From Boswellia sacra (Eukaryota > Streptophyta > Magnoliopsida > Sapindales > Burseraceae), in NCBI GenBank assembly GCA_013180625.2, contig SNVD02004302.1, forward strand, positions 1-64,000: a DNA stretch of 64,000 nucleotides, written 5' to 3'. Positions 23,463 to 36,009 of this stretch are shown in pieces. The position numbers and the translations under genes were made by a program. Each line of letters begins with the position of its first letter. Positions within the stretch are counted from its first letter, which is position 1. The notes below the pieces were generated by a model. The model had not been told where the DNA came from. It ran no database searches and saw only the letters and a program-made list of their open reading frames with translations.

Positions 23463-25040
23463 TTTTAAAATGGGCAAATCATAGACTACCCTTATGTTTT
23501 GCCTTAATTACGTGAATGTTGATAAATGTCTATTTATATATCATTTTCATATCAATTCGTCCATGTTTCTTTGCTATATTCCTTGGTATTTTTATGTTTT
23601 TGTGTGGTTTTGATATTTGTAGGAGTTTTGGAGCAACTTGCACAAAAATGGAGTAAAACCCTTCATTTTCACCTCTGCTAGTCAGTGATCTTCTCGGATT
23701 TAATTGTATTGATATACAATGAACCCGATGACATATTATATACCGTTGGAAAGCTCTCGAAGTCTATTTTCTGGAGAAATTTACGGTTTATAAATCCATT
23801 CAGTGTACCAAAAGTTGTAATCAAAACAGTGTGAGAAGTATAGAAATGTAATTCCACAAATCACTGTAGCATGTATAATACGGGACACTGTAGCAGGTTA
23901 CTGTAGCAGAGTATTTAAACACATTTTAGGGTTTTATTTTCATAACTTGAAGAGGGGAGAACGTGGAGGAGGCTGCGTCTTTGGATTTCTCTCATCTCTT
24001 AGAGTTCTTGAAGGAGATTGAAGGCTTGGAAAAAAGAAGAACTACAAATCCTAGAGATTTCTTCAGATTTGCTAAGTTTTTCATTTCCCTTTCATTTTCT
24101 GGAATTGCTATGTATTGTATTGTATTTGTATTGTGTCTGAATATGTGTAACTAAATCTGAATTGGTTGAGGGTGATTTCAAAGCCCTTGATATGGTGTTT
24201 GTGAGTTGATTGTGCAAGAAATTATTATCCAATTCTCTAATTGAAGTTGCTTGTATTTTCCCATGTTTAATGCTTATGATTACTTGCTGATTGTATTTAG
24301 GTGGCCAACTGAATATAATCTAGATATTGTCTATTGGTAGATTAGAAATCTTGATCCGTAATTGTCTTGAATTTCTAATCATTAGTAGCAAAATTGTGAT
24401 CAGAGATTGCAATTGGAGAATATAACCTAAGTTAAATAATCCGAGCTTGTGTGTTTATTGCTTAGATCAACCTGTCTTTCTTTTCGTAATGCATCCATTG
24501 AATTAAATTTAGAGAGCTTGTTCTAGGTTGTTTAATGGATAGAGATTAAATAAAGAGCCTGTTTTATTTAACAACAAAGTAAGGAAAGATTGGGATAACA
24601 GAGCTTGTTGTTATCTACGGTTGATAATTTCAATGGTGTAATTGGATGACAATTCTATGATTAATTCGCAAATCCATATCTTGTGGTGGAGAAGGATCCC
24701 TTAACCAGATTTCTCTCATTGATTTTTCACTCAAATTAACTTTCTGTTTTGTTATTCTTCATTTGCATTCTTAGTTCATTTAGTTAATCATTCAACAAAA
24801 CCCCCCTTATTTAGTTTATTGTTGCTGGAAAATAATAAATTCAATTAGAATCAATCCTCGTGGGAACGATATCTTACTTATCACTTTATTACTTGTGCGA
24901 CTAGTATACTTGCTAGTTTCGAACGCATCAAATGTTCATTGTTTGTCTTTTTTAATCACCACTTATCCCTCACTTTTTGTTCTGTCATCATTTAGCACCC
25001 TTCTTTTATATGTCCATCAAAATGGTGTAATTATTTTGAA
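23463..25040 (+). repeat. MULE left terminal inverted repeat, split by solo LTR
   Basis: The outer part is 23463-23519 and the inner part 24936 to about 25040, separated by a solo LTR and its target duplication. It pairs with 45425-45582 in inverted orientation, at roughly three-quarters identity by eye. Confidence 0.75.
23520..24930 (+). repeat. Athila-like gypsy solo LTR, 1411 bp
   Basis: It begins TGATAAATGTC and ends CGCATCA, and is flanked by the perfect 5-bp duplication AATGT (23515-23519, 24931-24935). The end AATCCTCGTGGGAACGAT...CTTATCACT resembles the 3' end of Athila-type LTRs, an assignment from memory of the family. No primer site or internal region follows, so the element was reduced by LTR-LTR recombination. 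The TATA-like AGTATTTAAACA near 23910 may be its old promoter. Confidence 0.82.
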
Positions 25041-25807
25041 TCTTGAGGGATATAATGGTCATTGTACATCATCTCAGAACATATATATAAAGCAATAGCC
25101 AATTTAAACAAATACTCACTTTTGTCCCACTTGCTTTGTTTATCACTTCTCTTTGACCTTTCGTATTATTTTCTCTCCCCCACTGGTTTGCCATCTTTGC
25201 ACATCTATTACCCTAATAGTACACATGCGTGATTTGAATTATCGTTTTGAGAGTGCAGAGACTTTGGTGAAGTAAGCTTTCAGGGAAACAGGTAAGTATA
25301 TGTTGATTTTTTTAACTCTGTGTATACATGCATGGCTGCTGAAGACCGTTTTATGCGATGGGTTCTTTTTTGGTTTCTCTTTCTAGTTTCAAAGTTTTTT
25401 TGTACATGGTTGTTTTATGCATGACTGGTGGGGTTTAATTTTTTTGTGTCGAGATAAATCGAGACCATAGAATTTGGGGGAAATTAAGGGTTTTAAAAAT
25501 TGATAGGAAAAAATGTTTATTTATGTATCTTGCTTGTTTGAAGTGTCGTATTGACTTAGATGGATGGTATGTGTTGTGTTTTTATTATTTCGATATCGTG
25601 CATGGCGAGTTTTGACTACGACTTTAATACTTAGGTAATTTATTTCTTTTTTTTTTTGTTCTTTTGTTTCTATATGTAGCATCTAGTTTCGTTATTATGT
25701 GTTATATTTGTTAGTATAAACTTAGTTTTAGTTGTATTTTTTAATGTTGATGAAAATCGCATGTTTGTATATGCATTATCTAGTTTTGTTATCACATGGT
25801 AGATAGT
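25041..25807 (+). promoter_or_regulatory. MULE 5' region with probable leader intron donor
   Basis: The stretch between the left inverted repeat and the inserted Tat-like element has no ORF. AACAG/GTAAGTATATG at 25290-25300 is a strong donor-type splice site. A matching acceptor, TTTTTCATTTCTAG, lies near 32573 just before the transposase frame. If both were used, the Tat-like element sits inside a leader intron of the transposase gene. This is inference from splice motifs only. Confidence 0.4.
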
Positions 25808-27526
25808 TGTAGACACTAAATTTTTTAGGCTCGATGAGAAAACACGAATGTGTGATGAGCAATAGAAATAACCAAAGAGGCCTTAGAAGCAAAAAGAAGA
25901 GAGTCGAGAAGAAACCGATCAAAAGCTTTGGAAACCAATGCATGACTTTGAAAATCACAAAAAATTCTATAACAACCTTCCATTTCTGTTTTTTCCTTCC
26001 TTTTTCAACTTCAACCCCCTACTATGAAAGAACCCCTCTCCTCACTTTTACCCCCATCTAGAAATCCTCTCTCTCTCTCTCTCTCCCTCTCTCTAGGACA
26101 CACTTATAAGAACTCTAAAGAGTCTTTTCTAGTCTAATATTTTTCAACGTTTTACATTGCTCTAAACCTAGAAAGGTACGTCTTAAGAGTAGTTCTCTCT
26201 TCTCTCTTCTCCCTCCTCTTTTCTTTTTTAATTTTCTTGCTTAGAATTAAGCATGTTTAGGTTTGCTTACGCTTAAAATAAGCATGTTTTGGATTTATTT
26301 TGATGCGTAGATGTATCATTAGGGTTTTATAGAATTATTTAACCCTTCGTTTGTTTAGCAAGATGGATAACCGTGTCAAGGTAAGTTCGCTTTCCCTTCC
26401 TTATATAGAATCATGCTAGGATTTTATTTTCTTTGTAAATGCTTAGAATTATGCTTAAGAGCACATGTTTAAAATCATGCTTAGGAGCACATAATTAGTA
26501 TCATGATTAAACTTATGATTGATTGAAGCATGCTAGGAAGCAGCTTAAAATTAGGCAAGAATTGCCTTGATTGATTGAAATTACCATACTTGTCTTAATT
26601 GGTTGAATTGGGCTAGAATAACCATGTTTTGCCATGATTGATGTAATTAGACTAGAAATGTCATGTCTAGGCTAGAATTGCCATATTTAGAATTTTTATA
26701 ATCAAATGCCATAATTGCTATGAATAGGCTAGAATTGTCATGCTTAGGTAGAATTACCATGATTTGTTTTGTGTGAATATACCATGCTTAGAAATATGAT
26801 TGAATGATGTCATGAAGTGAACTGACATTAATGATGAATGACCATTACTTTGAAGGAATAAATGAAATGAATCTGTATGAATGATGCCATTAAGAGACTT
26901 GATAAGTATTGAATAGACTCACATATAGTGGTGAGAAATTCACTGTTTATCAAGTCTCAAATTGATTGAATATACGATATGCATGAGTGTGCTATGAATA
27001 TTATGAATGAATATATGAAGTGTTTAGAAGTAGAGTTTACTTAATTTGTTGTTGAATAACAATTGAGGTAATGCTCTCCCTTATTCTCCATGTTTGAAAG
27101 GATATGTAATTCTATTCTCCTTACCTCCTTCTTTGTATTAATATACAACTGTTTTGAATGAAATCACCTTACTTGTCTTTAAAAAGATAAAACAAATAAC
27201 GTGTGCATAAAATGAACAACTTAAGCGGACTATATAACAACTTAAGCTATTCTTGTTTAGTATGTCCTAATAGCGGTTGGGTTTATATCCAGCCGAGTCA
27301 GAAGCTTGTACCTAACTTCCCAAACCCATCTGTTAGGGGACAAAGATAGTTTAGGTCCTGAAGTGCGGGATCAGATTGCCATCATCTATTTTTCCAATAG
27401 AAAATTAGGTGGCGACTCTATTCTTAAGACATGCCCATGGCTTATTTATGTTCTCTTAAGTCTCAAGAGAGGCTTTGACACAGTGTCATGTTATAAACAT
27501 TCAGTGGGATGAAAGCTCTGTTCATA
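25808..27526 (+). repeat. Tat-like 5' LTR
   Basis: It starts TGTAGACACTAAATTTTTTAGG and ends CTCTGTTCATA before the primer site. It contains a CT microsatellite near 26068 and repeated TAGAATTGCCAT / CATGCTTAG blocks (26480-26780). U3 is shorter than in the 3' LTR, which has about 200 extra bases before ACAACCTTCCATTT. Confidence 0.78.
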
Positions 27527-28344
27527 GTGGCGACTCCAGTAGGGATATGAGAAGTTCATTCCAATTGGAAAACCAAATTCTAATAGCTTACTTTTTTACT
27601 ATGAGTCTTTGTATCACCACACATTGCACACAATGAGCACAAATTGGCCAAAATAGTCGTATGGCATTGGCATAAAAAGTCTTTGGCTCTATTCAACCCT
27701 TAGATGACTCATGTTGGTGTCAACACCTTCAAGCATGTACCATAGACTTAATATAAAAAGTGACTGGCCCAAAGGGCATCTCTCGCTTGAAGGAGCCCAG
27801 ACCATTAGATCCTTGAGACTCAAGCTCATATGGACGAATCTAGAAATTTCTAATAGGATGAATATCCAAAACCCATATTGAAATGCATGTCCATAGATGT
27901 AAATTCTATATGATTAGAATAACATTGACTCAAATCTCATGAAACCATGAATGAATGCCACATGTCAAATCATCTATAAGAACAAAAAGGGAACATATGC
28001 CATGAGTTAAGGTTATCATGACGTTTAGAAGCCATGTTATGATAATCATGAAGAATCCAACATCAACTTGTACGATTAGAATTAGGAGAGAGAATCTCGC
28101 ATTCCCATATCCCATGATGATGACTTGGGAACGAGGCTAGAATACTAAGAAAGAGATTTGACCTCATGTTTGTGGAAGGAATAAGTTTGGAAGGCAGAAA
28201 GTATGTCGATGCCCTTGTATGAGCACACATTATATAATGCATACATGCATCCGTGCATGGCATTAACACCTTTGTTTTGCATCCATCAAAGCTTGGGTTA
28301 GACGAGGCAGCCGTTTAAAAAGACAAGAAGAACCAGTTGCTAAA

Positions 28345-29490
28345 ATGGCTGCACCAAACAATAATGCTGACATGGCTCAAATGCAGGTCGACATCACTGC
28401 ACTCCAACAATAAATAACCCAAATTGTAAAACCTATACAAAATGGCCCCAACTAACCAAATTAATAGCCGTCGGGGGAACATGGCAGTGATGAGAGAAAG
28501 ATTAGCCAAGTCAAAGATAGAGGGAACACTCTAGCCAACTAGACAAGCTCAAATCGATCAAGCAATTGGCCAAGGACATGGAGAATGTCTAATCTCTCTT
28601 GAAAAAGAATGGGCTAAAAGTGGTCGAAAACCTTGATGATATTTGCCAATTAGAGACAGTGACTTGCCACCAAAGTTTTGAATGTCAGTTGTGTCCAAAT
28701 TTAATGGAGAGGGCAATCTAAAGACTCATTTGAGATAGTATTCTACTCTCATGGCCACCACTCCTTTGACAAAGGAGTACCTCTTCAAGTATTTAGAAGA
28801 TGATGCGATAGTATGATATCATGACCTTCCTAAAACAATTCGAGAAGATTGGAAGGAGTTATCCAAGCATTTCGTGGAACGATATCGCCATAATACCCAA
28901 CTAGGGGTAACCTTGTGGGATTTGGATAAGACATGCCAAAATCCCAATGAGACCTTTTTTTAAATATTTGGTTCGTTAGAGGGCCAAAGCTACCAAGATG
29001 ACCATGAGGCCCACAGAGAAGGATCAGATCCAAATGATTATCAATGGGACCTATTCTTTCATTAGAGATAGGCTCGCATGCTTTCCCATCAAGACTTTCA
29101 AAAACTTGTGTGATTCGGGTATTCAAATTGAAGATTTGGAGGCTAAACAGAAAAAGAAAAACAACTACCTTAGAAGAAATCAAGGGTAGTATGACCAAAC
29201 CAACAAGTCAAATGACAAGGATGTAGAAGTGCATCAACCAAGGAAGTTCAGTCAATTGGAACAACCCTTATTCGAAGTATTTGAGGAGCTCCATGCCCAA
29301 TTTGTGTTGTTCCTACTAGTTCTAAAGCCTCCACAAAACCAATGCCTAGCCAACCACAAGCATCATGAATATTGCGATTTCGACCAACAGACCTAACATG
29401 TCACTAACAAATGCCACCACCTTCAACATGAGGTATAGGAAATGATCGATAACGGAAGAATTCCTGACCCAGAGAAAGAATAATGAAGTT
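28345..29490 (+). pseudogene. Tat-like gypsy gag, broken
   Basis: A Met at 28345 starts MAAPNNNADMAQMQ, interrupted by many stops. Later the Retrotrans_gag pattern is clear across frames: YLFKYLEDDAI, DLPKTIREDWKELSKHFVERY, KTCQNPNETFFKYLV, and in the frame from 28998 MTMRPTEKDQIQMIINGTYS then CFPIKTFKNLCDSGIQIED. Gag would make the particle shell. No zinc knuckle or pol follows; sequence from about 29500 does not match pol. Matches in order the minus-strand relic at 7431-7838. Confidence 0.78.
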
Positions 29491-29989
29491 TTAAAATGAT
29501 TTGTTTTAAGAATGTTATGTGAGTTGTGTGTTCTTTTGATGATCATTAATAAAATCATGATATTCATTGGAAGTAGATTTTTGGTAATACATGAGATTGT
29601 ATTATCTGCATACTTTACACTTTACTAGATGAATTCCATTCTTGATTTCTTTAACATTTGAGCACAATAGTCGTGAATATGGAACTTTTTACCACTTAGA
29701 GAAACGATATGTGAATAGAGCTTTGTGTTGAGATCTCACAGGACCCTAGAACCCATTTGATCACCACTCGAGGTGAAATCCTGGACTTCACAACATTATG
29801 GAAATGATTTAGGCCTTCTTTAGATCGATTGAGCCTTTCAAGCTCACCTATGCATACATCATTGTCCCTAGTACACCTTATTGACCCAAATCAAGCCTTT
29901 TTCTTTGTCAAACCACAAAATTTATCCTAACACAGCAAAATTTTTTTGACATAGTATCCTTCACTCATAGGATATGAACATTCTAGAAA

Positions 29990-32486
29990 TGAGCATTGAG
30001 AGTCATGCTTATAGAAGAATGGAAAGAATTTGAGAAGTTTTGTGCAATTTTGAGCTCGAATTGAATGGTCAAAGGCCAGAAGGGACTACACTAAAGAAAT
30101 ACAAAACTACGAGGTTTGGTGGGCCACTACTGATGGGTGGTGGTAGAACAATTGGCTAGCTGCCTATCACTGGTGTGCAGTCCCCCCACACCTGACCGAC
30201 TATCCTACCATTAGCTAGCGGTCCTCCCACAGTCGGCTAGTTTTTCTCCCTTCAATTTTGGAAAATTTTATTAACAACCTTCCATTTTTGTTTTTTCCTT
30301 TTTCAACTTCAACCCTCCATTATGAAAAGAACCCCTCTCCTCATTTTCACTCCCATCTAAAATCCTCTCTCTCTCTGTCTCTTAAGGACACACTTGTGAG
30401 AATTCCAAGGAGTCCTTTCTAGTCAAATATTTTTCAGGCGTTTTATATTGCTCTAAACTCAAAAAGGGTACTTCCTAAGAGCACTTCTCTCTTCTCCCTC
30501 TTTTTTTCTTCTTTAACTTTCTTGCTTAGAATTAAGCATGTTTAGGTTTGTTTATGCTTAGAATAAACATGTTTAGGATTTATTTCGATGCTCAGAAACA
30601 TGATTAGGATTTTATAGAATTGTTTAACCCTTTGTTTATTTTGCAAGATGGATAAGCATGTCAAGGTAAGTCCACTTTCCCTTCCTTATTTTGAATCATG
30701 CTAGGATTTTATTTTCTTTGTGAATGCTTAGAATTATGCTTAAGAGCACATGTTTAGAATTATGCTTAAGAGCATATGATTAAAATCACGATTAGTAGGG
30801 ATGGCAATTATACCCAGGTGGGTCCAGGTACCTGTCTCCCCCGCCCGAAAATGTCCAGGGAATTACCCAGAATTCTGGGGATTTAAGCCAGGGACGGGGA
30901 TGAATTTTTTGGATATTGCCCGGGACTGGGCCGGGGTCGGGGAGCATGATCTCCGGTTCGACCCCGGCCCGACATTAATTAAATAAATAATTAGTTATAA
31001 TTTATACTTAATTTATATATAATTTAGGCCCACATCCAGTAACTTCACAAAGCCCAACCAATTCACTAATTTCACAACTAGCCCAATGCCCAACAACTAT
31101 AAACTAAGCCCAACCCAATTAAATTACTATTTACTAAAAAAATTAGATAATTTCGAAGAGGTTTGAACCCGAGTTCTCAAGGGAGCCAACATACAAACAT
31201 ACCACCGGGCTACACGTGAATATTAAACAAAACTTGGAAATCAACATAAAATACTCTAATTACATATAGAAAATTAAAAAAAAAAAAGAAATCGGGCACA
31301 TATATGGGGAATTCAATTCCCCGGCCCCAGGATTAAATTCCTCGGCCCGAAATCTCTGGAGAATTTTCTGAGGTCGGGGATCAAAAAACCTACCCGGGGC
31401 TGGGGCAAGGGATTGAGGTCCCCGACCCGACCTCGGGGTTTTGCCATCTCTAATGATTAGGAATCAAATTTATGATTGATTGAAACATGCTAGGAAGTAG
31501 CTTGGAATTAGGCAAGAATTGCCTTGATTGATTGAAATTGCCATATTTATCTTAATTGGTTGAATTAGGCTAGAATAGCCATGTTTTGCTATGATTGATG
31601 TCATTAGACTAGAAATGTCATGTCTAGGCTAGAATTTCCATATTTAGAATTGTTATAATCAAATGCTAGAATTGCCATGAATAGGCTAGAATTTCCATGA
31701 TTTAGTTTACGGCTTTAATTGATTTGTTTTGTGTGACTATAACATGCTTAGAAATATGATCAAATGATGCCATGAAGTGATGGTGGATTGACATTGATGG
31801 TGAGAGACCATTTCTTATAATAAATAATTGAATGAATATGTATGAATGATTCTATGACGAGACTTGATAAGCATTGAATAGACTTACATATGGTGGTGAG
31901 GAATTCAGTATTTATTGAGTCTCGAATTGATTGAATAGTCAATACGCATGAGTATGCTATGAATATTGTGAATGAATAGATGAAGTGTTTAGAAGTAGAA
32001 TTTACTTAATTTATTGTTGAATAGCAATTGATGTAATCTTATCCCTTATCCCTCATTTTTGAAGGAAATGTAATTCTATTCTCCTTACTTCTTTCTTTGT
32101 ATGAATATACAACTGTTTTGAATGAAATCACCTTATTTGTCTTCAAAAAGGTGGAACGAACATCGTGTGCATAAAGTGAACAACTTAAGTAGACTATATA
32201 ACAAAGTAAGCTTTTTTTATTTGGTATTTCCTAGTGGAGGCCAGGTTTATATCCGGATGGACTGAAGGCTCATACCTAACTTTTGGAAGTCATCTCTAAA
32301 TGGATGAGGCTAGTTTAGGTCCAGGTCGGATTACTATCATCCATTTTTTCAATAGAAAATTGAGTAGTGACTCCATTCTCGAGATATGCCCACGGCTTGT
32401 TTGTATTCCCTTAAGCCTCGAAACAGGCTTTGATACAGCGTCGTGGTCATAAATGCTCAAGTAGAATGAATGCCTCGTTCACAACA
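29990..32486 (+). repeat. Tat-like 3' LTR with inserted MITE
   Basis: From about 30270 it matches the 5' LTR closely (AACAACCTTCCATTT, CTAGTCAAATATTTTTCAGGCG, AAGCATGTTTAGG), ending CTCGTTCACA at 32486. Before 30270 it resembles U3 of LTR a and LTR b (GAAGGGACTACA, GGCTAGCTGCC) but the start is not marked by TGTAGACAC, so the left boundary is approximate. A hAT-like MITE at 30796-31452 interrupts it. Confidence 0.7.
30796..31452. mobile_element. hAT-like MITE, 657 bp, GC-rich ends
   Basis: The ends are TAGGGATGGCAA and, inverted, TAGAGATGGCAA. The flanks are ACGATTAG and ATGATTAG, an 8-bp target duplication with one difference, as made by hAT transposases. The ends are rich in CCCGGCCCG / GGGGAC runs while the middle is AT-rich. 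No transposase is encoded. The interrupted host LTR continues on both sides when compared with the 5' LTR near 26490. Confidence 0.85.
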
Positions 32487-32549
32487 GCCTCATTATTTTA
32501 TTAGTTTGATTTCGTGCATGGTGATTGTGATTATATTTTTCTTTTCCAA

Positions 32550-35506
32550 TTAAGTTTTGTTTTTCATTTCTAGCTTTCTGTTTCTATATATCTATGAATA
32601 CATATGGCAATGTGATGGTGGATTTTGGTTCAACGTTGAATGCTTTGATACTAAGTATTCAATTAGGTATATAGATGGTGATCTGGTCAGTGTTATAGGT
32701 TTGTTCCAGATTGCTAAGGAAGTTTGTAACCGAAGGGTTCATGACTATAAGGAGGTGAAATTCACTATTAGTTCACCCTAGAATAGTGAGAAGTTTCACA
32801 TAGAAACTAACTCACGGTTTCTGGAGTTGTTGAAAAGGCACGAAATAAGGGTATTTTTTATGTTAATATTATAGTAGAACAACCTGCAATAGAAATCAAT
32901 CCTAGCTTCATTAAGTTAGGTGATATGCAATAACAAAAACAACCTAAAACTAAGGCCAATACAAATGTTGTTAGTAAACCACCATCTAAGTTGGCTAAGA
33001 CCTCAAATTAACTTGAACCTGACCCTAAGTTGCCTAATTGTAATATGGAACAAAATGAAAATGGTGATAAAGGGTCTAAAGCATAGTCAATGGGGAACGG
33101 TGAGTATGCATTTGAAACTGATCCGTATGCAAACTATAGGCCATATGATGATGTAGAAATGCTACTAAATGATAGTGAGTTAGGTAGTGGCAGTGGTAGT
33201 GATGAGGTGTCATTAGATGATGATAGCTCCTATCGCCAAAATGATGGTGAGAACTTTCAAAAAATTATAGTAGTTAAGATGATGAAGAAATGGGTAATGC
33301 CATGATGGCTAGGATCCATAGGTAGAATTTATTTACACCTGGCATTGATGGAGAGGTTGAGTTAAGATGGGTCAAACTTGTGACAATTTGAAACAATTTA
33401 GCCAAGTACTTAGGGATTACTTAGTACAAGACTGAAAAATGAGAGAGAAAGAGTGACTTATAAGTGTGCAGTTGATGGCTGACTTAGAGGATTCATGCCT
33501 CCAACACCCAAGACCTTATCACTTTTAAAATTAAAACATATAATATTGTCCATAGTTGTTCAAAATTTTGAAACACTCCTAAATGCACTTATTAATGGAT
33601 AGCTAAAAAATATAAAAATTAGTTTAGGGATAATCTAGAACTATCAATGAATTGGTCAGAAAAAGACGTAAAGATAAAATATCATCTTGAACCTTGAAGA
33701 CTGAAACTATATAGGGTTAAGGTAAATGCATTGGAGGCCATAGGAGAACACTATCAACAAGCTCTTAATTTATTACATAGGTATGACAATATTATTTTCT
33801 TTACAAATCCTAGTTCCGCTATGAATGTAAGAGCTAATACAGAATCCATTTATGGTAGCCTAAGACAAGGATTTTTCCTTAGTTTTCCTACACATAAAGT
33901 AGGTTTTTGGAAGGGTTGTAGACTATTTGTAGGTGTTGATGGTTGCCACTTAAAGGGACCTATTGGGGTGGGGATGGTAGCATGTACTAACTACTGTGGG
34001 CATAGATGCAAAAATGGAATGTTTCCCCTAACTTTAGGTGTTTATGAAGTTGAGTGCAACTCAACATCGAATTGGTTCCTTTAAAATATATGGAAAGGGT
34101 AGATGGATATGGGTTGCCTTTGACCTTTATGAGTAATAGGCAAAAAGGGGTTATAAATGCTTTAAGTCTTCAATGGCCATATGCAACTCACAGATATTGT
34201 GTTAAACATGTGTATGATAGTTTCAAGAGAGAACACACAGGACCAGCACTGCAAGGATTGTATTGGAGGTCTTTCAAAGCAGCAAATGTGAATGACTTCC
34301 AATCTCCCATGTCAAAGCTTAAAGATGTGGATCCTATAGCATATGAATGGTTGGTAAACATTCCCCCCATGAGTTGGAGTAGACATTCCTTTGATGAAAG
34401 AGTGATGGTGGATCATGTGACCAACAACATAACATAATCTTTCAACTCATGGATCAACCGCCATAGATGTCAAACCTACCTAAGCATGATGGACGACAAC
34501 ATAAGAAAGGTCAGGAAAAGGATACAGAGAAAGTAAGTGTAATTATCGTTTTTTATTTTATTGATTTATTTATAGTATGTGCTTATTATATTTTCTTTCT
34601 TCTGTATACAGGATTAGAGAATGTTTGAGATGGCATTCTGATATAGGACCTAAGATCAGGGCCTTTATAAATGAAAGAGGGTAGAAGAGTAGGTTGATGG
34701 TGGTCATATGGTGTGGTAGGCTAGAGTTTAAGGTAGTTTTTTAAGGAAGAACATATATTGTTAGGCTTAATGAAGGATATTTCTCATTTGGTACGTTCCA
34801 AATTTTTAGAATACCCCGTGTACATGCAATTGCATGTGCAAATGAGAGGAAAGTAGATATCCATCAGTTTATGGACAAGTTTTGTTTGAGAGATAGATAC
34901 ATGGATGCCTATGATCACTACATTAGCCCTAAATCAGATTAGAGTGAATGGCCAAAGGTGCATTGCAATGAACTGCAAGCACCAAAGAAGAGAACAAAGA
35001 TAGAGAGAACAAAGAAAGCTATGAGAAGGTCTCCTGATGAAAACCCTCCTGCCAACAAGTTGTTTACAATGACCAACAAAAATTGTGGCGGATATTATCA
35101 TAACAAAAGGACTCACAAAGTTGCTCCAACCACATCCAAAAAAAAGGTCATAACCTAACAGCTTTTTTAATTTTAATATCTTTTCAGATTTAATTGTGGT
35201 TATTTATAAGGACAATTATAAAATTTTACTAACTTTTTTTTTCAATGTTGTTTATTTTGCATGATGTTTAAGGCTAGCACTTTATCTCATCTTCCTGGTA
35301 CATCATCTCAGCGACCTGGCACATCATCTCAGCCTCCTCCACTATCATCACAACCTATTTGGTGCTCAACTCCCTTAGCATCGCAACAGTTAAAGGTGGC
35401 TACTAAAAGGGATAGAGGAGGGAAAGGTAATGTTTTAGAGAAAGTTCATTTCATTGGTTTTTGTAATTTAATGATGCAAACTCAATTGCTAATTTTTTCA
35501 AACTAA
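32550..35506 (+). pseudogene. MULE transposase (MURA/FAR1-type), broken
   Basis: In order: an N-terminal GGFWFN....YIDGDLVSVIGLFQIAKEVC-type domain (32610-32730); an acidic stretch (33090-33300); the MuDR N-terminal domain across stops (33340-33720, with VKVNALEAIGEHYQQAL); the DDE MULE core from 33731 (GCRLFVGVDGCHLKGPIGVG, FPLTLGVYEVE), FMSNRQKGVINAL, HRYCVKHVY, then EWLVNIPPMSWSRHSFDERV. A likely intron (34533-34611) precedes KIRECLRWHSDIGPKIRAF. The SWIM region has lost its cysteines (SFGTFQIFRIPRVHA) and the zinc knuckle is damaged. Stops at 34682 and 34750 and a frame change near 34080 disable it. It would cut and paste the element. Confidence 0.88.
34533..34611 (+). other. predicted intron in MULE transposase
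   Basis: A GTAAGTGTAA donor, a T-rich tract and a TGTATACAG acceptor. Removing it keeps the frame from IQR to KIRECLRW, matching the usual continuity of MULE transposases. Confidence 0.7.
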
Positions 35507-36009
35507 TAATGCATGCAGTCATAAGGAGTGGCAAGAAAAACAAATAGTCATGTTGAAACTTGATGCCCTAGGTGTTTTTAGTAGGTTTTGTTTTATATAT
35601 TATGAACTGCAACATTTTGTCAAGTTATTAGTTATTGTATAGGGCATATTTTGTTGTTAATGTATAGAGGTTACTTAATTTTTTGTAAAGGAAATTATGT
35701 ACTCCTTTATCTAGACTTAAAGTTTAAAGCTTTGACTTTTTTGTCAAGTCGATGAATATTATGCTTTATATGGCTATCTTCAAGGACCACATAAGACATA
35801 CTATTCAAAACAAACTCATTATCACTACTTTATGTAGTGGTGCTAATATGACAATGCAACTACATTACTCTTTTGCTAAAATTCATGCATTATCTATTGT
35901 TCTTTGTTATTGATTAGCAAATGATTGTTTAATTTGAATATGGATATTATTACATTACATGATATTATATCATTCTTATAAGGCATGCAAGTATAAAAAG
36001 TAGGAAAAT

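Larger units (their letters stand above)
25808..32486 (+). mobile_element. Tat-like Ty3/gypsy element, internally deleted
   Basis: Two LTRs (25808-27526 and about 29990-32486) flank a leader and a gag pseudogene; protease, RT, RNase H and integrase are absent. The leader starts with the primer-type TGGCGACTCCAGT at 27528. The non-autonomous layout may be a large retrotransposon derivative or a deletion product. The flanks ATAGT and ACAGC agree at only three of five positions, so no convincing target duplication is claimed. It lies in the MULE 5' region. Confidence 0.72.

Noticed and set aside
25803..32491. Target duplication ATAGT / ACAGC for the Tat-like element
   Set aside because: Only three of five bases agree, and the 3' LTR start is uncertain, so I do not claim it.
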